Positions 57,235 through 64,000 of a stretch of DNA of 64,000 nt are shown piece by piece. How positions within the stretch are numbered: the first letter of the stretch is position 1; each line of letters begins with the position of its first letter. The translations under genes were made by a program, and so were the position numbers. The DNA is taken from positions 1-64,000 of the IMG/VR virus record IMGVR_UViG_3300044641_007991. One strand, 5' to 3'. The notes below the pieces were generated by a model. The model had not been told where the DNA came from. It did no database searches and was given only the letters and a program-made list of their open reading frames with translations. The stretch comes from a virus.

Positions 57235-57531
57235 TTACACTACATCGCCATTTTTATATCTATCATGCCAAATTGACATAAGATCCTGTTGACGTTTCTC
57301 CTCTTGTAAGCGCAGCATTCTAGCTTCATATTCAGCATCTGTTTCATATCGCCATGTTACGAGATCTAGATCTCCATCACCGAAACATAAACAATGATCG
57401 TATCCTTCTGGTATCATATTTTGCAATTCTTCTAGATATTCAACTACCTCAGGAATAGTGTGCTCTTCAAATTTAACATATAGATCAATAGAATGGAATT
57501 TTACGTCTCTTTGTCTTCTATTTTGCGTCAT
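57235..57531 (-). CDS. Small protein with WRYETDAEYEARM motif
   Basis: 98 residues. The C-terminal LVTWRYETDAEYEARMLRLQEEK parallels LYRLETDEEYSARLERERE in the gene at 60628, so the two share a domain; both end in a charged helix. Function unknown. Confidence 0.76.
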   Translation of the reverse strand: MTQNRRQRDVKFHSIDLYVKFEEHTIPEVVEYLEELQNMIPEGYDHCLCFGDGDLDLVTWRYETDAEYEARMLRLQEEKRQQDLMSIWHDRYKNGDVV

Positions 57532-57764
57532 TATTTTACCTCAAAATGTTTTTTAACCCAACCAGTTATTTCTTTCGCATAACCGCTTGAGAAGTTGTAT
57601 TGAAGGTGATCATAGAATTCTTCTATAACATCTTGGATAATTAACTCGGCAAATTTTTCTTCATTTAATCGTGTTCCGCGATTATTATCGCCATCACAAT
57701 CACTGTAGGTATAAGTTTCCATTGCCTGTTTTCTAAGTTCTGCAATTCTATCGTTCATTTTCAA
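57531..57764 (-). CDS. FAELII-type small protein (paralogue)
   Basis: 77 residues: MNDRIAELRKQAMETYTYSD, core EEKFAELIIQDVIEEFY, end WVKKHFEVK. Confidence 0.82.
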   Translation of the reverse strand: MKMNDRIAELRKQAMETYTYSDCDGDNNRGTRLNEEKFAELIIQDVIEEFYDHLQYNFSSGYAKEITGWVKKHFEVK

Positions 57765-57999
57765 AATACTCTTTAAGTGCGGTTAATGAAGCAGCATGTA
57801 CACAATAAGATCCTACAGGAGTATCTGGATACCATCTAATTTCCCATAATTCATCGGTTTGGACTGATAAGTTTTGTTGTTCAGTTGAGATAAATTCGCT
57901 ACTATAATCTTTAAAATATTGCTCTACTGTTTCATAATAATCTTTATGTGGGTTGTGGGAAATATACAACCCACATTTATGTTCTGGTAACCAATTCAT
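57748..57999 (-). CDS. Small unknown protein
   Basis: 83 residues, MNWLPEHKCGLYISHNPHKD..., a mixed fold; overlaps 57764 by 17 bases. Confidence 0.7.
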   Translation of the reverse strand: MNWLPEHKCGLYISHNPHKDYYETVEQYFKDYSSEFISTEQQNLSVQTDELWEIRWYPDTPVGSYCVHAASLTALKEYFENER

Positions 58000-58229
58000 T
58001 ATTCAAGTCCAAAATGTTGTTTAATTGAATCATGAACTGCTCTAACACCGTTATAGTATTGATTTCTTTGGAGTTGAGAATGTATATCACAAAGATGTAA
58101 ACATTCCTGAATAATTAACTCAGCGAAATATTGATCTTCTGGATATATGTCCAACTCACAATTTTTATATTCTTCCCCAAAATATTCATACAATGCTCTA
58201 TTGTACAATTGTTTAATTTTCTCGTTCAT
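57999..58229 (-). CDS. FAELII-type small protein (paralogue)
   Basis: 76 residues: MNEKIKQLYNRALYEYFGEE, core DQYFAELIIQECLHLCD, end DSIKQHFGLE. Almost identical end to 58603. Confidence 0.82.
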   Translation of the reverse strand: MNEKIKQLYNRALYEYFGEEYKNCELDIYPEDQYFAELIIQECLHLCDIHSQLQRNQYYNGVRAVHDSIKQHFGLE

Positions 58230-58603
58230 TCTTTATCCTCAAAATGTTCTGATGCCCAACGAATTTTTGGATTAATCTTTTCATATTCTTCGACTAATTG
58301 ATTCAAAGTCCACATTGTTTCTGTTTTAAATTTTCTTAACCATACCGAAAACCGTGCATAATCTTCGCCGTGCATAATTGGTAAACCAAGTTCATCACCA
58401 TACGGTTCACCTGTACCATAAACGTCTATTCTACCACCTGACCAACGTTCAGTGATGTCTGTATAAGAAAATACATCACCTTTTTTCTTAGCAGTAAATG
58501 CACTATCTTCAGTTAAGGTTTTGGTGACAGTTTCGGTTAAACCACGTTCGTGATACCAGTTTATGTTGACTGGTCCCATCCAATTTGTACTATAACTGAT
58601 CAT
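58226..58603 (-). CDS. Conserved phage protein
   Basis: 125 residues. MISYSTNWMGPVNINWYHERGL, then SGGRIDVYGTGEPYGDELGLPIMHGEDYARFSVWL, a family found repeatedly in T4-like phages. Beta-rich, cytoplasmic. Confidence 0.8.
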   Translation of the reverse strand: MISYSTNWMGPVNINWYHERGLTETVTKTLTEDSAFTAKKKGDVFSYTDITERWSGGRIDVYGTGEPYGDELGLPIMHGEDYARFSVWLRKFKTETMWTLNQLVEEYEKINPKIRWASEHFEDKE

Positions 58604-58830
58604 TATTCAAGTCCAAAATGTTGTTTGATATCATAAACGCAATGTAATCTTCCGGTATTGTAATCGCTATTACTAACACCACCAGTTTTACAAACAATAA
58701 CACATTCTTTAATAATTAACTCGGCAAATTTTTCCAATTCCTCTGAGAAATTATCATTTCCATACCCATCGGTTTTAACATAAACATGGGATGTGCATTC
58801 TTCATACAATTCTTTAATTTTCTCATTCAT
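58603..58830 (-). CDS. FAELII-type small protein (paralogue)
   Basis: 75 residues: MNEKIKELYEECTSHVYVKT, core LEKFAELIIKECVIVCK, end YDIKQHFGLE. Confidence 0.82.
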   Translation of the reverse strand: MNEKIKELYEECTSHVYVKTDGYGNDNFSEELEKFAELIIKECVIVCKTGGVSNSDYNTGRLHCVYDIKQHFGLE

Positions 58831-59039
58831 TATTCAACTCCAAAATGTTTTAAAATTCTATTGGCGGATTGTAATTCTATACTATCCCTAGGATCAGGAT
58901 TTTCTTGAACGCATACTCTAGCGCATTCTTTAATAATCAACTCGGCAAATTTTTCTAATTCCTCTGAGAAATTATCATCAGAATCCGCACCCCATTCTAT
59001 AAGTTTCGGTGATAACAATTCTTTAATTTTACTGTTCAT
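58830..59039 (-). CDS. FAELII-type small protein (paralogue)
   Basis: 69 residues: MNSKIKELLSPKLIEWGADS, core LEKFAELIIKECARVCV, end NRILKHFGVE. Shares NFSEELEKFAELIIKEC exactly with 58603, a recent duplication. Confidence 0.82.
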   Translation of the reverse strand: MNSKIKELLSPKLIEWGADSDDNFSEELEKFAELIIKECARVCVQENPDPRDSIELQSANRILKHFGVE

Positions 59040-59042
59040 TAT

Positions 59043-59105
59043 TTAATCCTGTAATTTCGCTATAGGTTCTGCTCGTTTAATTAATTCTGCAATTTTATCG
59101 TTCAT
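59043..59105 (-). pseudogene. Truncated paralogue remnant
   Basis: 20 codons, MNDKIAELIKRAEPIAKLQD. The start matches the FAELII family and the end AKLQD matches the end of the gene at 62155, so this looks like a fusion scar left by deletion between repeats. Confidence 0.5.
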
Positions 59106-59320
59106 TAATTTTCCAGCGTAATAGTACCGTTAAATTCTTGAAAATCACCCATATTCCACTTAGTAGAATAATATCCAACACTTGGAAGGAAATCCGTACC
59201 AGGACTTCTTAATACAGTTCCCATATTATCTGCATAAAATAACACTACAAAATTATGGGCATTAATTCCTAACCAAGGATAAATGTGTTGTTTGGGTTTT
59301 GCGTTTGTTGTAATAATCAT
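59105..59320 (-). CDS. Small protein, paralogue of 61331
   Basis: 71 residues: YPWLGINAHNFVVLFYADNMGTV ... KWNMGDFQEFNGTITLEN. The gene at 61331 has the same order of phrases. Confidence 0.78.
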   Translation of the reverse strand: MIITTNAKPKQHIYPWLGINAHNFVVLFYADNMGTVLRSPGTDFLPSVGYYSTKWNMGDFQEFNGTITLEN

Positions 59321-59323
59321 AAT

Positions 59324-59644
59324 TTATAAGTTAATTGGTTTAAAATCATTGATAGATCGATGCCTGCCCCAACCTGAACGTTGGTTAACATAATAACGGT
59401 ACTGTACATGACTGACTCTAACTGTAGAACCGATTCCTCGTTTGATAATGGCGAGTTTTAATGATTTTAGAGCAGGGAGAATATCATTATATGCGGGAAC
59501 TTTTGCATGGGAACTCTCGCCGCGATAATCCCATAAATGTGAACTATCATCATCAATATGTCCCCATTTAATTCTATTAATTTTAGAAGACACTACCCAA
59601 TATCCACTAGCAGTAATCCAATATTGTTCTTTAGTCGGTTTCAT
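59324..59644 (-). CDS. Small basic protein
   Basis: 106 residues from MKPTKEQYWITASGYWVVSS, whose ATG overlaps the end of the upstream membrane gene. Basic C-terminal half with RVSHVQYRYYVNQRSGWGRH. Confidence 0.7.
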   Translation of the reverse strand: MKPTKEQYWITASGYWVVSSKINRIKWGHIDDDSSHLWDYRGESSHAKVPAYNDILPALKSLKLAIIKRGIGSTVRVSHVQYRYYVNQRSGWGRHRSINDFKPINL

Positions 59645-59804
59645 CATAAAGTACCACCAATAAAATAATATGACTAAGTGCACCAAATATAAAACCATAA
59701 AGTGCCCAATAAGCTGGGTGAGTAATAATCTGATGTTCCTGTAAATGCATCCCACCAAAACTAAATGCTACGGCAAATGCTATTATCATAATCGCTTTTT
59801 TCAT
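59631..59804 (-). CDS. Small membrane protein
   Basis: 57 residues from MKKAIMIIAFAVAFSFGGMH (GAGGA upstream). Two hydrophobic segments (4-20 and 33-52). Confidence 0.68.
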   Translation of the reverse strand: MKKAIMIIAFAVAFSFGGMHLQEHQIITHPAYWALYGFIFGALSHIILLVVLYDETD

Positions 59805-59806
59805 AA

Positions 59807-60013
59807 TTATTCCTCGACAATCCAACCCCAACATTCCCAACTTTCTGGATATGATAAAATAGAATATGCTTTAGCAGCCACCAATTCTGGGCTAAGATCA
59901 TTACAACGAACATACCATAAATTCTTATCGCTATCACGAAATGTCATTTCAGCGACCCAATGATTACTGTTGTGATATCGTTCGGTAATTATAATTTGTT
60001 CAACTCGGTTCAT
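59807..60013 (-). CDS. Small unknown protein
   Basis: 68 residues, MNRVEQIIITERYHNSNHWV..., ending YPESWECWGWIVEE. One base before 60014; a recurrent style in T4-like phages. Confidence 0.7.
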   Translation of the reverse strand: MNRVEQIIITERYHNSNHWVAEMTFRDSDKNLWYVRCNDLSPELVAAKAYSILSYPESWECWGWIVEE

Positions 60014-60532
60014 TTAATACCCCAAATCAATATAAATTCGCTCAGCATTATTTGCTGCAACCTTTTCCACCAAACTATCTGGAACAGTATCCATAATTAC
60101 ATCACTAGCATCCCAGCTCCATAAATATGGAAAATGTTTTCTGCTATAATACAATTCGTATATGTTAGATTTAAACTCTTCTTTACCGCCAATATACCCT
60201 AAAGATTTAGCAGCAATACTATTAACCCTAGCAACAGCGGTTTTTACTGGATGAGGAACTCTGATTAAGAATTCTTCATCTCGATTAAGAGCATTGTATT
60301 CTTCTTCAGGCAAATAAGCTATACCATCTACGCTATCCCAACTATACAAAATTAATGTAGGATCGTTGAATAATTCACGATAATATTGGTCGTCGATAAC
60401 CTCAACATCTATTTGTTGAATAAATTGATGTAAATGTTCGGGTAAAAATTCATATAATGTAATGTCGCTATTCAAATCATCAATAGTTCGATCGCCGTTA
60501 CCAAACTCAATTAAATCTGCACTAATTCCCAT
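60014..60532 (-). CDS. Unknown acidic protein
   Basis: 172 residues from MGISADLIEFGNGDRTIDDL (GGAGAT upstream). Phrases LYSWDSVDGIAYLPEEEYNAL and YLWSWDASDVIMDTVPDSLV look like a duplicated unit. No family recognised. Confidence 0.74.
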   Translation of the reverse strand: MGISADLIEFGNGDRTIDDLNSDITLYEFLPEHLHQFIQQIDVEVIDDQYYRELFNDPTLILYSWDSVDGIAYLPEEEYNALNRDEEFLIRVPHPVKTAVARVNSIAAKSLGYIGGKEEFKSNIYELYYSRKHFPYLWSWDASDVIMDTVPDSLVEKVAANNAERIYIDLGY

Positions 60533-60580
60533 TATTATCTCCAGTAACAGAGTCAACCCCAGCGGTCAACCTATAGATCA

Positions 60581-60618
60581 ATTTTACACGTTTCTGTCTA
60601 GCATGTCAAGCACTTTTT
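60581..60618 (-). promoter_or_regulatory. Sigma70-type early promoter with GGTTG leader
   Basis: -35 TTGACA (60609-60604), 17 bp, -10 TAAAAT (60586-60581), then GATCTATAGGTTGACC, with a second GGTTGAC 11 bases on. Drives 60532 onward. Confidence 0.9.
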
Positions 60619-60627
60619 ACAATTTTT

Positions 60628-61014
60628 TTAGGATCCGTATTTTTCCCGTAACCTAGCATATTCAGCTCGTTCTGCAGCCTCCTCTACAGCTTGCTTAGCG
60701 AGTTTTTTCTCTAACTTAGCCAAACGTAACCGTTCTGATTTTTCGAGCTGCTCTCGCTCGCGTTCTAGTCTAGCAGAGTATTCCTCATCCGTTTCTAGTC
60801 TATACAAAATCAAAGATAAATTATATCCGCCATCATAACCATAATTATTTCTATAAATTTCATGACGAGTATGATACTCTCGGATATATTTTTCTTTAAT
60901 ATCAGCAATATTTTTAGCAATACGGCACAAAAATTCATCTAGTGTTTCATCAGATTCTGGGGATAAATCATCAGTAATGTCAATGTATTCATCATATAGT
61001 ACTTCTTGTTTCAT
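60628..61014 (-). CDS. Acidic protein with charged helix
   Basis: 128 residues. The middle LILYRLETDEEYSARLERERE parallels 57235; the end is a long Glu/Lys/Arg/Ala helix (EKKLAKQAVEEAAERAEYAR). Cytoplasmic. Confidence 0.76.
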   Translation of the reverse strand: MKQEVLYDEYIDITDDLSPESDETLDEFLCRIAKNIADIKEKYIREYHTRHEIYRNNYGYDGGYNLSLILYRLETDEEYSARLEREREQLEKSERLRLAKLEKKLAKQAVEEAAERAEYARLREKYGS

Positions 61015-61017
61015 AAA

Positions 61018-61259
61018 TTAATCCAGTAAATATGGTGCAATTTCTAAGACAACCGGTTCTGATTCAAATTCGTGAATTTCGCAAGATTTATAAATTTTCC
61101 ATTGCGCTTGACATCTATATTTTGATTGACGTTTTACACAATTAATATGAGCTTTTAATCCAGCTTCGGTCCAAGTTTTCCATTTTTAGTCCAAACATTA
61201 TGTAATCCACCTGTGGAATATAATTTACTCACAGGATCATAAATTCTATAAACTTTCAT
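61018..61259 (-). pseudogene. Small gene with a single-base frameshift
   Basis: MKVYRIYDPVSKLYSTGGLH NVWTKNGK then a premature stop (LGPKLD). One extra A in GGAAAACTT restores TWTEAGLKAHINCVKRQ and continues to VVLEIAPYLLD, 80 residues in total. The restored protein fits a T4-like family (GG..W...GK.W...G.LKAH). Same type of fault as at 55400. Confidence 0.72.
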
Positions 61260-61329
61260 AACCACCCTCATAACACCTACACAATAAAATAAAAGTGTCA
61301 CATAATTCACATTTTTGTACGATAATCAT
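61246..61329 (-). CDS. Tiny Cys-rich protein
   Basis: 27 residues, MIIVQKCELCDTFILLCRCY then EGGYESL. CELC...CRC could form a zinc knuckle. GGAGAATT precedes the ATG. Confidence 0.55.
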   Translation of the reverse strand: MIIVQKCELCDTFILLCRCYEGGYESL

Positions 61330-61330
61330 A

Positions 61331-61549
61331 TTAATTCTCCAACACTATTCTACCAGCAAATCTACTAAAATCGCCCATTACCCAATCTTTTCGGAATTGA
61401 CCTAGATGATAAAGTTGGTCATTAGGTGTTGGGCTTATTGATACAACCATTCCTTGATTACGTTCAGTAAATAATACCACAGGATAACCTGAATTAGCAA
61501 CCCCAAGATATGGATAAATTGATGCATCGTATAATTTTGTACTTTTCAT
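61331..61549 (-). CDS. Small protein, paralogue of 59105
   Basis: 72 residues: IYPYLGVANSGYPVVLFTERNQG ... KDWVMGDFSRFAGRIVLEN. Confidence 0.78.
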   Translation of the reverse strand: MKSTKLYDASIYPYLGVANSGYPVVLFTERNQGMVVSISPTPNDQLYHLGQFRKDWVMGDFSRFAGRIVLEN

Positions 61550-61716
61550 TATTTTCTCCGATTTAAACCTGGATTATAAACCTGTGATTCTACCCAACAA
61601 GGGATTCCTAATGTACCAGCATAATTACATGCCTCATTATTTGTTGAGAATACTATAACAGCACCAGATGCATCGCGAATAATTTCGTGAGTTTTTGTAT
61701 TAACAAGATATAACAT
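61549..61716 (-). CDS. Small unknown protein
   Basis: 55 residues from MLYLVNTKTHEIIRDASGAV. The pattern of a one-domain protein with NEACNYAGTLGIPCWVESQ, common in phages. Confidence 0.72.
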   Translation of the reverse strand: MLYLVNTKTHEIIRDASGAVIVFSTNNEACNYAGTLGIPCWVESQVYNPGLNRRK

Positions 61717-61717
61717 T

Positions 61718-61948
61718 TTAATTATCCATTCTGTGGTAAACAATACAAATCATTTGATTAGCGGATTTGCTAATTAAATCGAATCCGTCGGTAAAGGTTA
61801 ATCCATAATCATAACAAAATTGGTTCTCAGCATATTCCTGAGCTGCACCATAATCCAGAAAACCATCATCTACGCCAGTTAAAAGGATATATGAATCTCT
61901 ACCGTTAGATTGAATAATATCACCAATATGTGTATGGTTAATTTCCAT
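61718..61948 (-). CDS. Small acidic protein
   Basis: 76 residues from MEINHTHIGDIIQSNGRDSY, GGAGAGA upstream. Acidic; no family recognised. Confidence 0.7.
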   Translation of the reverse strand: MEINHTHIGDIIQSNGRDSYILLTGVDDGFLDYGAAQEYAENQFCYDYGLTFTDGFDLISKSANQMICIVYHRMDN

Positions 61949-61965
61949 TTTTCTCTCCAAGAAGG

Positions 61966-62034
61966 GAGGTTGACCGCTGAGGGGTCAACCTATGATTCAA
62001 TTTTACTAAAATCCCACCCAGAAGTCAAGCACTT
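61966..62034 (-). promoter_or_regulatory. Sigma70-type early promoter with leader hairpin
   Basis: -35 TTGACT (62028-62023), 17 bp, -10 TAAAAT (62005-62000), then CATAGGTTGACC, which pairs perfectly with GGTCAACC (loop CCTCAGC) to make an 8-bp leader hairpin ahead of GGAGAGA. Drives 61948 onward. Confidence 0.9.
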
Positions 62035-62151
62035 CTTTCTCGCAGCAGGTTTTTCTAATTCAGTTTCTGTAAATAACACACCATCGTGTCTACCCAACGC
62101 AATTACATCAAATACAGCACCAGCGGCTAATTGTTTAATCTTCTCGTTCAT
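61990..62151 (-). CDS. Small protein running through a promoter
   Basis: 53 residues, MNEKIKQLAAGAVFDVIALG ... KKCLTSGWDFSKIES. The start matches the FAELII family; the end is the translation of the -35/-10 region at 62000-62034. Confidence 0.62.
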   Translation of the reverse strand: MNEKIKQLAAGAVFDVIALGRHDGVLFTETELEKPAARKKCLTSGWDFSKIES

Positions 62152-62154
62152 AAT

Positions 62155-62493
62155 CTAATCCTGTAATTTCGCTAAAGTTTCACGAGCTTGTTTAATTGCG
62201 CTATCAATTAAATCCTGAATTAAACCTGGATCATCTGTTAAAATATCTGAATAATCCGGATATAAATGTCCACCTGAATATTCCGCACCTAATTCAATTC
62301 CGCAGCGTAACGCACGAACTCGTAACAAAAACCATTTTAAATTACCCGATTCAATATCAGCTAGAATCTGACCCATATTCTCACATTCAGCATATGTATC
62401 ATTTGGCGGATAAATATCCCATGTATAATCAATAATGATATCGAAATTATCCTGAGTGCGGGTGGTTAAAACTGTGTACATATCGTATGACAT
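62155..62493 (-). CDS. Conserved phage protein
   Basis: 112 residues. MSYDMYTVLTTRTQDNFDI, later VRALRCGIELGAEYSGGHLYPDYSDILTDD, a style seen in T4-like phages. Acidic. Confidence 0.74.
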   Translation of the reverse strand: MSYDMYTVLTTRTQDNFDIIIDYTWDIYPPNDTYAECENMGQILADIESGNLKWFLLRVRALRCGIELGAEYSGGHLYPDYSDILTDDPGLIQDLIDSAIKQARETLAKLQD

Positions 62494-62516
62494 ATTATAT
62501 TTCTCCAGATTATATT

Positions 62517-62753
62517 TTAAGCACTTGTTGCTGTAGATTCTAAGATCTCATCAATTCTTCTCATAACAGCGTATTCGTACCATTCTGCTCTAAATAAATC
62601 TCCAAAGAATTTAATTGCCAATAAACGATTTTGTCTGTAAACATATAATAATGTTTCTAAGCTCAATTGACCTTGCGAATATTCATATTCAGCACAGACA
62701 ACATTTGAGATTAATGCATTAAACATTGATTGTCTTTTAGAATTTCTAGCCAT
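62517..62753 (-). CDS. Small unknown protein
   Basis: 78 residues from MARNSKRQSMFNALISNVVC, whose ATG follows GGAGAGAG. Helical; ends ILESTATSA. Confidence 0.72.
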   Translation of the reverse strand: MARNSKRQSMFNALISNVVCAEYEYSQGQLSLETLLYVYRQNRLLAIKFFGDLFRAEWYEYAVMRRIDEILESTATSA

Positions 62754-62815
62754 TGCTCTCTCCAGTAATCTTCGATAAGGGTTGGTCAGGGAACCGTTCC
62801 CCAACCTATAGATCA

Positions 62816-62853
62816 ATTTTACTCTAGACCGAGACTAATGTCAAGCACTTTTT
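62816..62853 (-). promoter_or_regulatory. Sigma70-type early promoter with leader hairpin
   Basis: -35 TTGACA (62844-62839), 17 bp, -10 TAAAAT (62821-62816), then CTATAGGTTGG pairing with CCAACC about 15 bases on. Drives 62753 onward. Confidence 0.9.
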
Positions 62854-62869
62854 TAAAATTTCAAAAAAT

Positions 62870-63440
62870 TTTTACTCGTGCTAGCAGCGCGTTTTGGTAG
62901 GAGCGGGGGAATGGTATTAAAAAACGATTATCGAGGCGCTCGCAAGAGCTAGAGCAGGAAAATAGACCTGCAGGGTACAAACAGCAGGTCAGATGCCTTA
63001 GGAGAGCATAAACTAGAAGGACTCAACCTAAATGAGGAGAGAGTTCATTTAGGGAGTCCCGTATCAACCCTAGAGCCGGAGAGAGGAGGCTCTAGAGTCA
63101 GAATAGGGAGCTCAACGCGATTCGGCTGGAGAGTAACCTAATCGCGGAGCTAAAACGGTGCTAGCAAGAGGGAGAGAGCTCTAAGCGCCAGCACCGGAAT
63201 AAGGTTTGGGCTTATTGTAAAGAATAAGCCCGATAATAACCATTTATCGTAAAGAAAATAAATGGTCTCAGTATGGCGGCCATATTGCAGTATGCATACT
63301 GGAGTAGAATTAGGTTGCTCAACTGAATATACCAATTAAAAACGCATGAAATTCGCAGTAACTTGTATTTTATAGGTTTGGTATATTCAGGAGCATACAG
63401 TCTATTAAGGTTGGGAGAGAGTCAACCTTAACGAGTGTTC
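62870..63440. ncRNA. Hairpin array, probable structured RNA
   Basis: No protein gene. At least nine hairpins in a row. Five share a loop GGAGAGAG (plus strand) or CTCTCTCC (minus): stems CCTAAATG (63027-63053), CTAGAGCC (63070-63095), CGCGATT (63116-63146), CGGTGCT (63156-63196) and TTAAGGTTG (63405-63431). Two more, GGGCTTAT (63208-63231) and CCATTTAT (63240-63265), share the loop YGTAAAGA. GACCTGC/GCAGGTC lies at 62965-62990 and a 13-bp pair CTGAATATACCAA/TTGGTATATTCAG at 63323-63390. Flanking genes are minus-strand, which favours that strand, but no promoter is clear on either. Confidence 0.7.
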
Positions 63441-63442
63441 AA

Positions 63443-63859
63443 TTAAACCCAATCTATAGATCGCTTTACAGATAATCTATATTCACAATCCGGTCCTTCT
63501 TGGTATTGTTCAATATCAGAATAATCCTCACCCATACGGATATATTCAACATTTAAGTTTAATCTTAAAGCGCAGTGAATCATGTGATTAAAGAAATCAG
63601 CACCAGATGTAATTTTTAACCAATAATCACCCCATCTAATGCTTTCACCGATAAATAAGAATTCATAACCATATTCTTCAGAGGTAAAAAATACATCTTT
63701 ATTGAGAGTGATGTTATTTGATTTACATTCTAGAGCTAAGATTTCATTTTGAATATCCTGAGATAATGAATCAAAGGTATTGGAATATAATTCACCAAAC
63801 TCAAGCATTAAATCCTGATCACCATAAATTCTAATTGCAACATCTGAACGATAACTCAT
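63443..63859 (-). CDS. Conserved phage protein, MSYRSDV family
   Basis: 138 residues from MSYRSDVAIRIYGDQDLMLE (GAGAT upstream), a widespread T4-like family with a later phrase ESIRWGDYW. Acidic. Its last codons run into a degenerate CTATAGATTGGG leader-like motif. Confidence 0.82.
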   Translation of the reverse strand: MSYRSDVAIRIYGDQDLMLEFGELYSNTFDSLSQDIQNEILALECKSNNITLNKDVFFTSEEYGYEFLFIGESIRWGDYWLKITSGADFFNHMIHCALRLNLNVEYIRMGEDYSDIEQYQEGPDCEYRLSVKRSIDWV

Positions 63860-63860
63860 A

Positions 63861-63974
63861 TTAACGATCTCTAAGTAATTTAGCAAGCATGTGCATTGCT
63901 ACAATTGTTGCTGCAATAATCATAATACTAAAACAGAATCCATATACTGTTAAAATTAAATCATTAGTACACAT
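63861..63974 (-). CDS. Small membrane protein
   Basis: 37 residues, MCTNDLILTVYGFCFSIMII then AATIVAMHMLAKLLRDR. One membrane helix (about 7-30). The stop lies one base before the next ATG region. Confidence 0.62.
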   Translation of the reverse strand: MCTNDLILTVYGFCFSIMIIAATIVAMHMLAKLLRDR

Positions 63975-64000
63975 ATTAATTACCCCAGAACAACTAATTT

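Noticed and set aside
62870-63440. tRNA cluster
   Set aside because: No T-arm or anticodon patterns; the stems share loops but not tRNA layout.

Overview
The window is part of a large, AT-rich, T4-like tailed-phage genome. The evidence is tail-fibre and other virion genes, a GH19 endolysin, many short tightly packed unknown genes, T4-type late promoters (TATAAATA) before late genes, and strong sigma70-type promoters before the minus-strand early operons. The host is probably a Gram-negative proteobacterium: the phage carries lipoprotein and curli secretion signals, a proteobacterial-type GroEL, and a circularly permuted tmRNA whose tag ends in ALAA. I cannot name the phage.

Layout. 1-4.5 kb (+): tail-fibre genes and a DUF4376-like accessory protein. 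4.6-7.7 kb (-): further virion genes. 8.5-18.8 kb (+): a late cluster of endolysin, three small membrane proteins, CsgF-like, CsgG and a curlin-like protein, a FecR-domain protein, a secreted DNA/RNA nuclease and a CHASE2 adenylate/guanylate cyclase. 18.8-21.3 kb (-): GroEL and a GroES-like protein. 21.3-21.9 kb (-): permuted tmRNA. 21.9-38.4 kb (-): nucleic-acid metabolism, with a DexA-like exonuclease, macrodomain, nucleotidyltransferase, intein-split DNA ligase, UV endonuclease, thioredoxin, NadV, PRPP synthetase, an Rnl5-type RNA ligase and a kinase-RNA ligase fusion. 38.4-64 kb (-): about 90 small early genes in roughly a dozen operons, plus one virion gene with its own late promoter (47-48 kb), a tRNA-like element and a 0.56 kb hairpin-rich non-coding stretch at 62.9-63.4 kb.

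The most striking feature is seven homing-endonuclease cassettes (six GIY-YIG, one HNH). All seven begin with the same 5' module: a late promoter, a hairpin whose outer stem differs in sequence at every copy yet always pairs perfectly around a constant CGC...C core, and a shared start-codon region that also contains an outward-facing late-promoter box. Four cassettes sit inside genes, with three outcomes. The cyclase is cut into two open reading frames. The DNA ligase is cut inside an intein, giving a split intein that ends one residue before the catalytic lysine. The PRPP synthetase and the RNA ligase each received a replacement gene end, with the old end left on the far side of the cassette.

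The curli-type secretion genes with a FecR/CHASE2-cyclase pair, the phage tmRNA and the hairpin array are the other regions most worth a second look.
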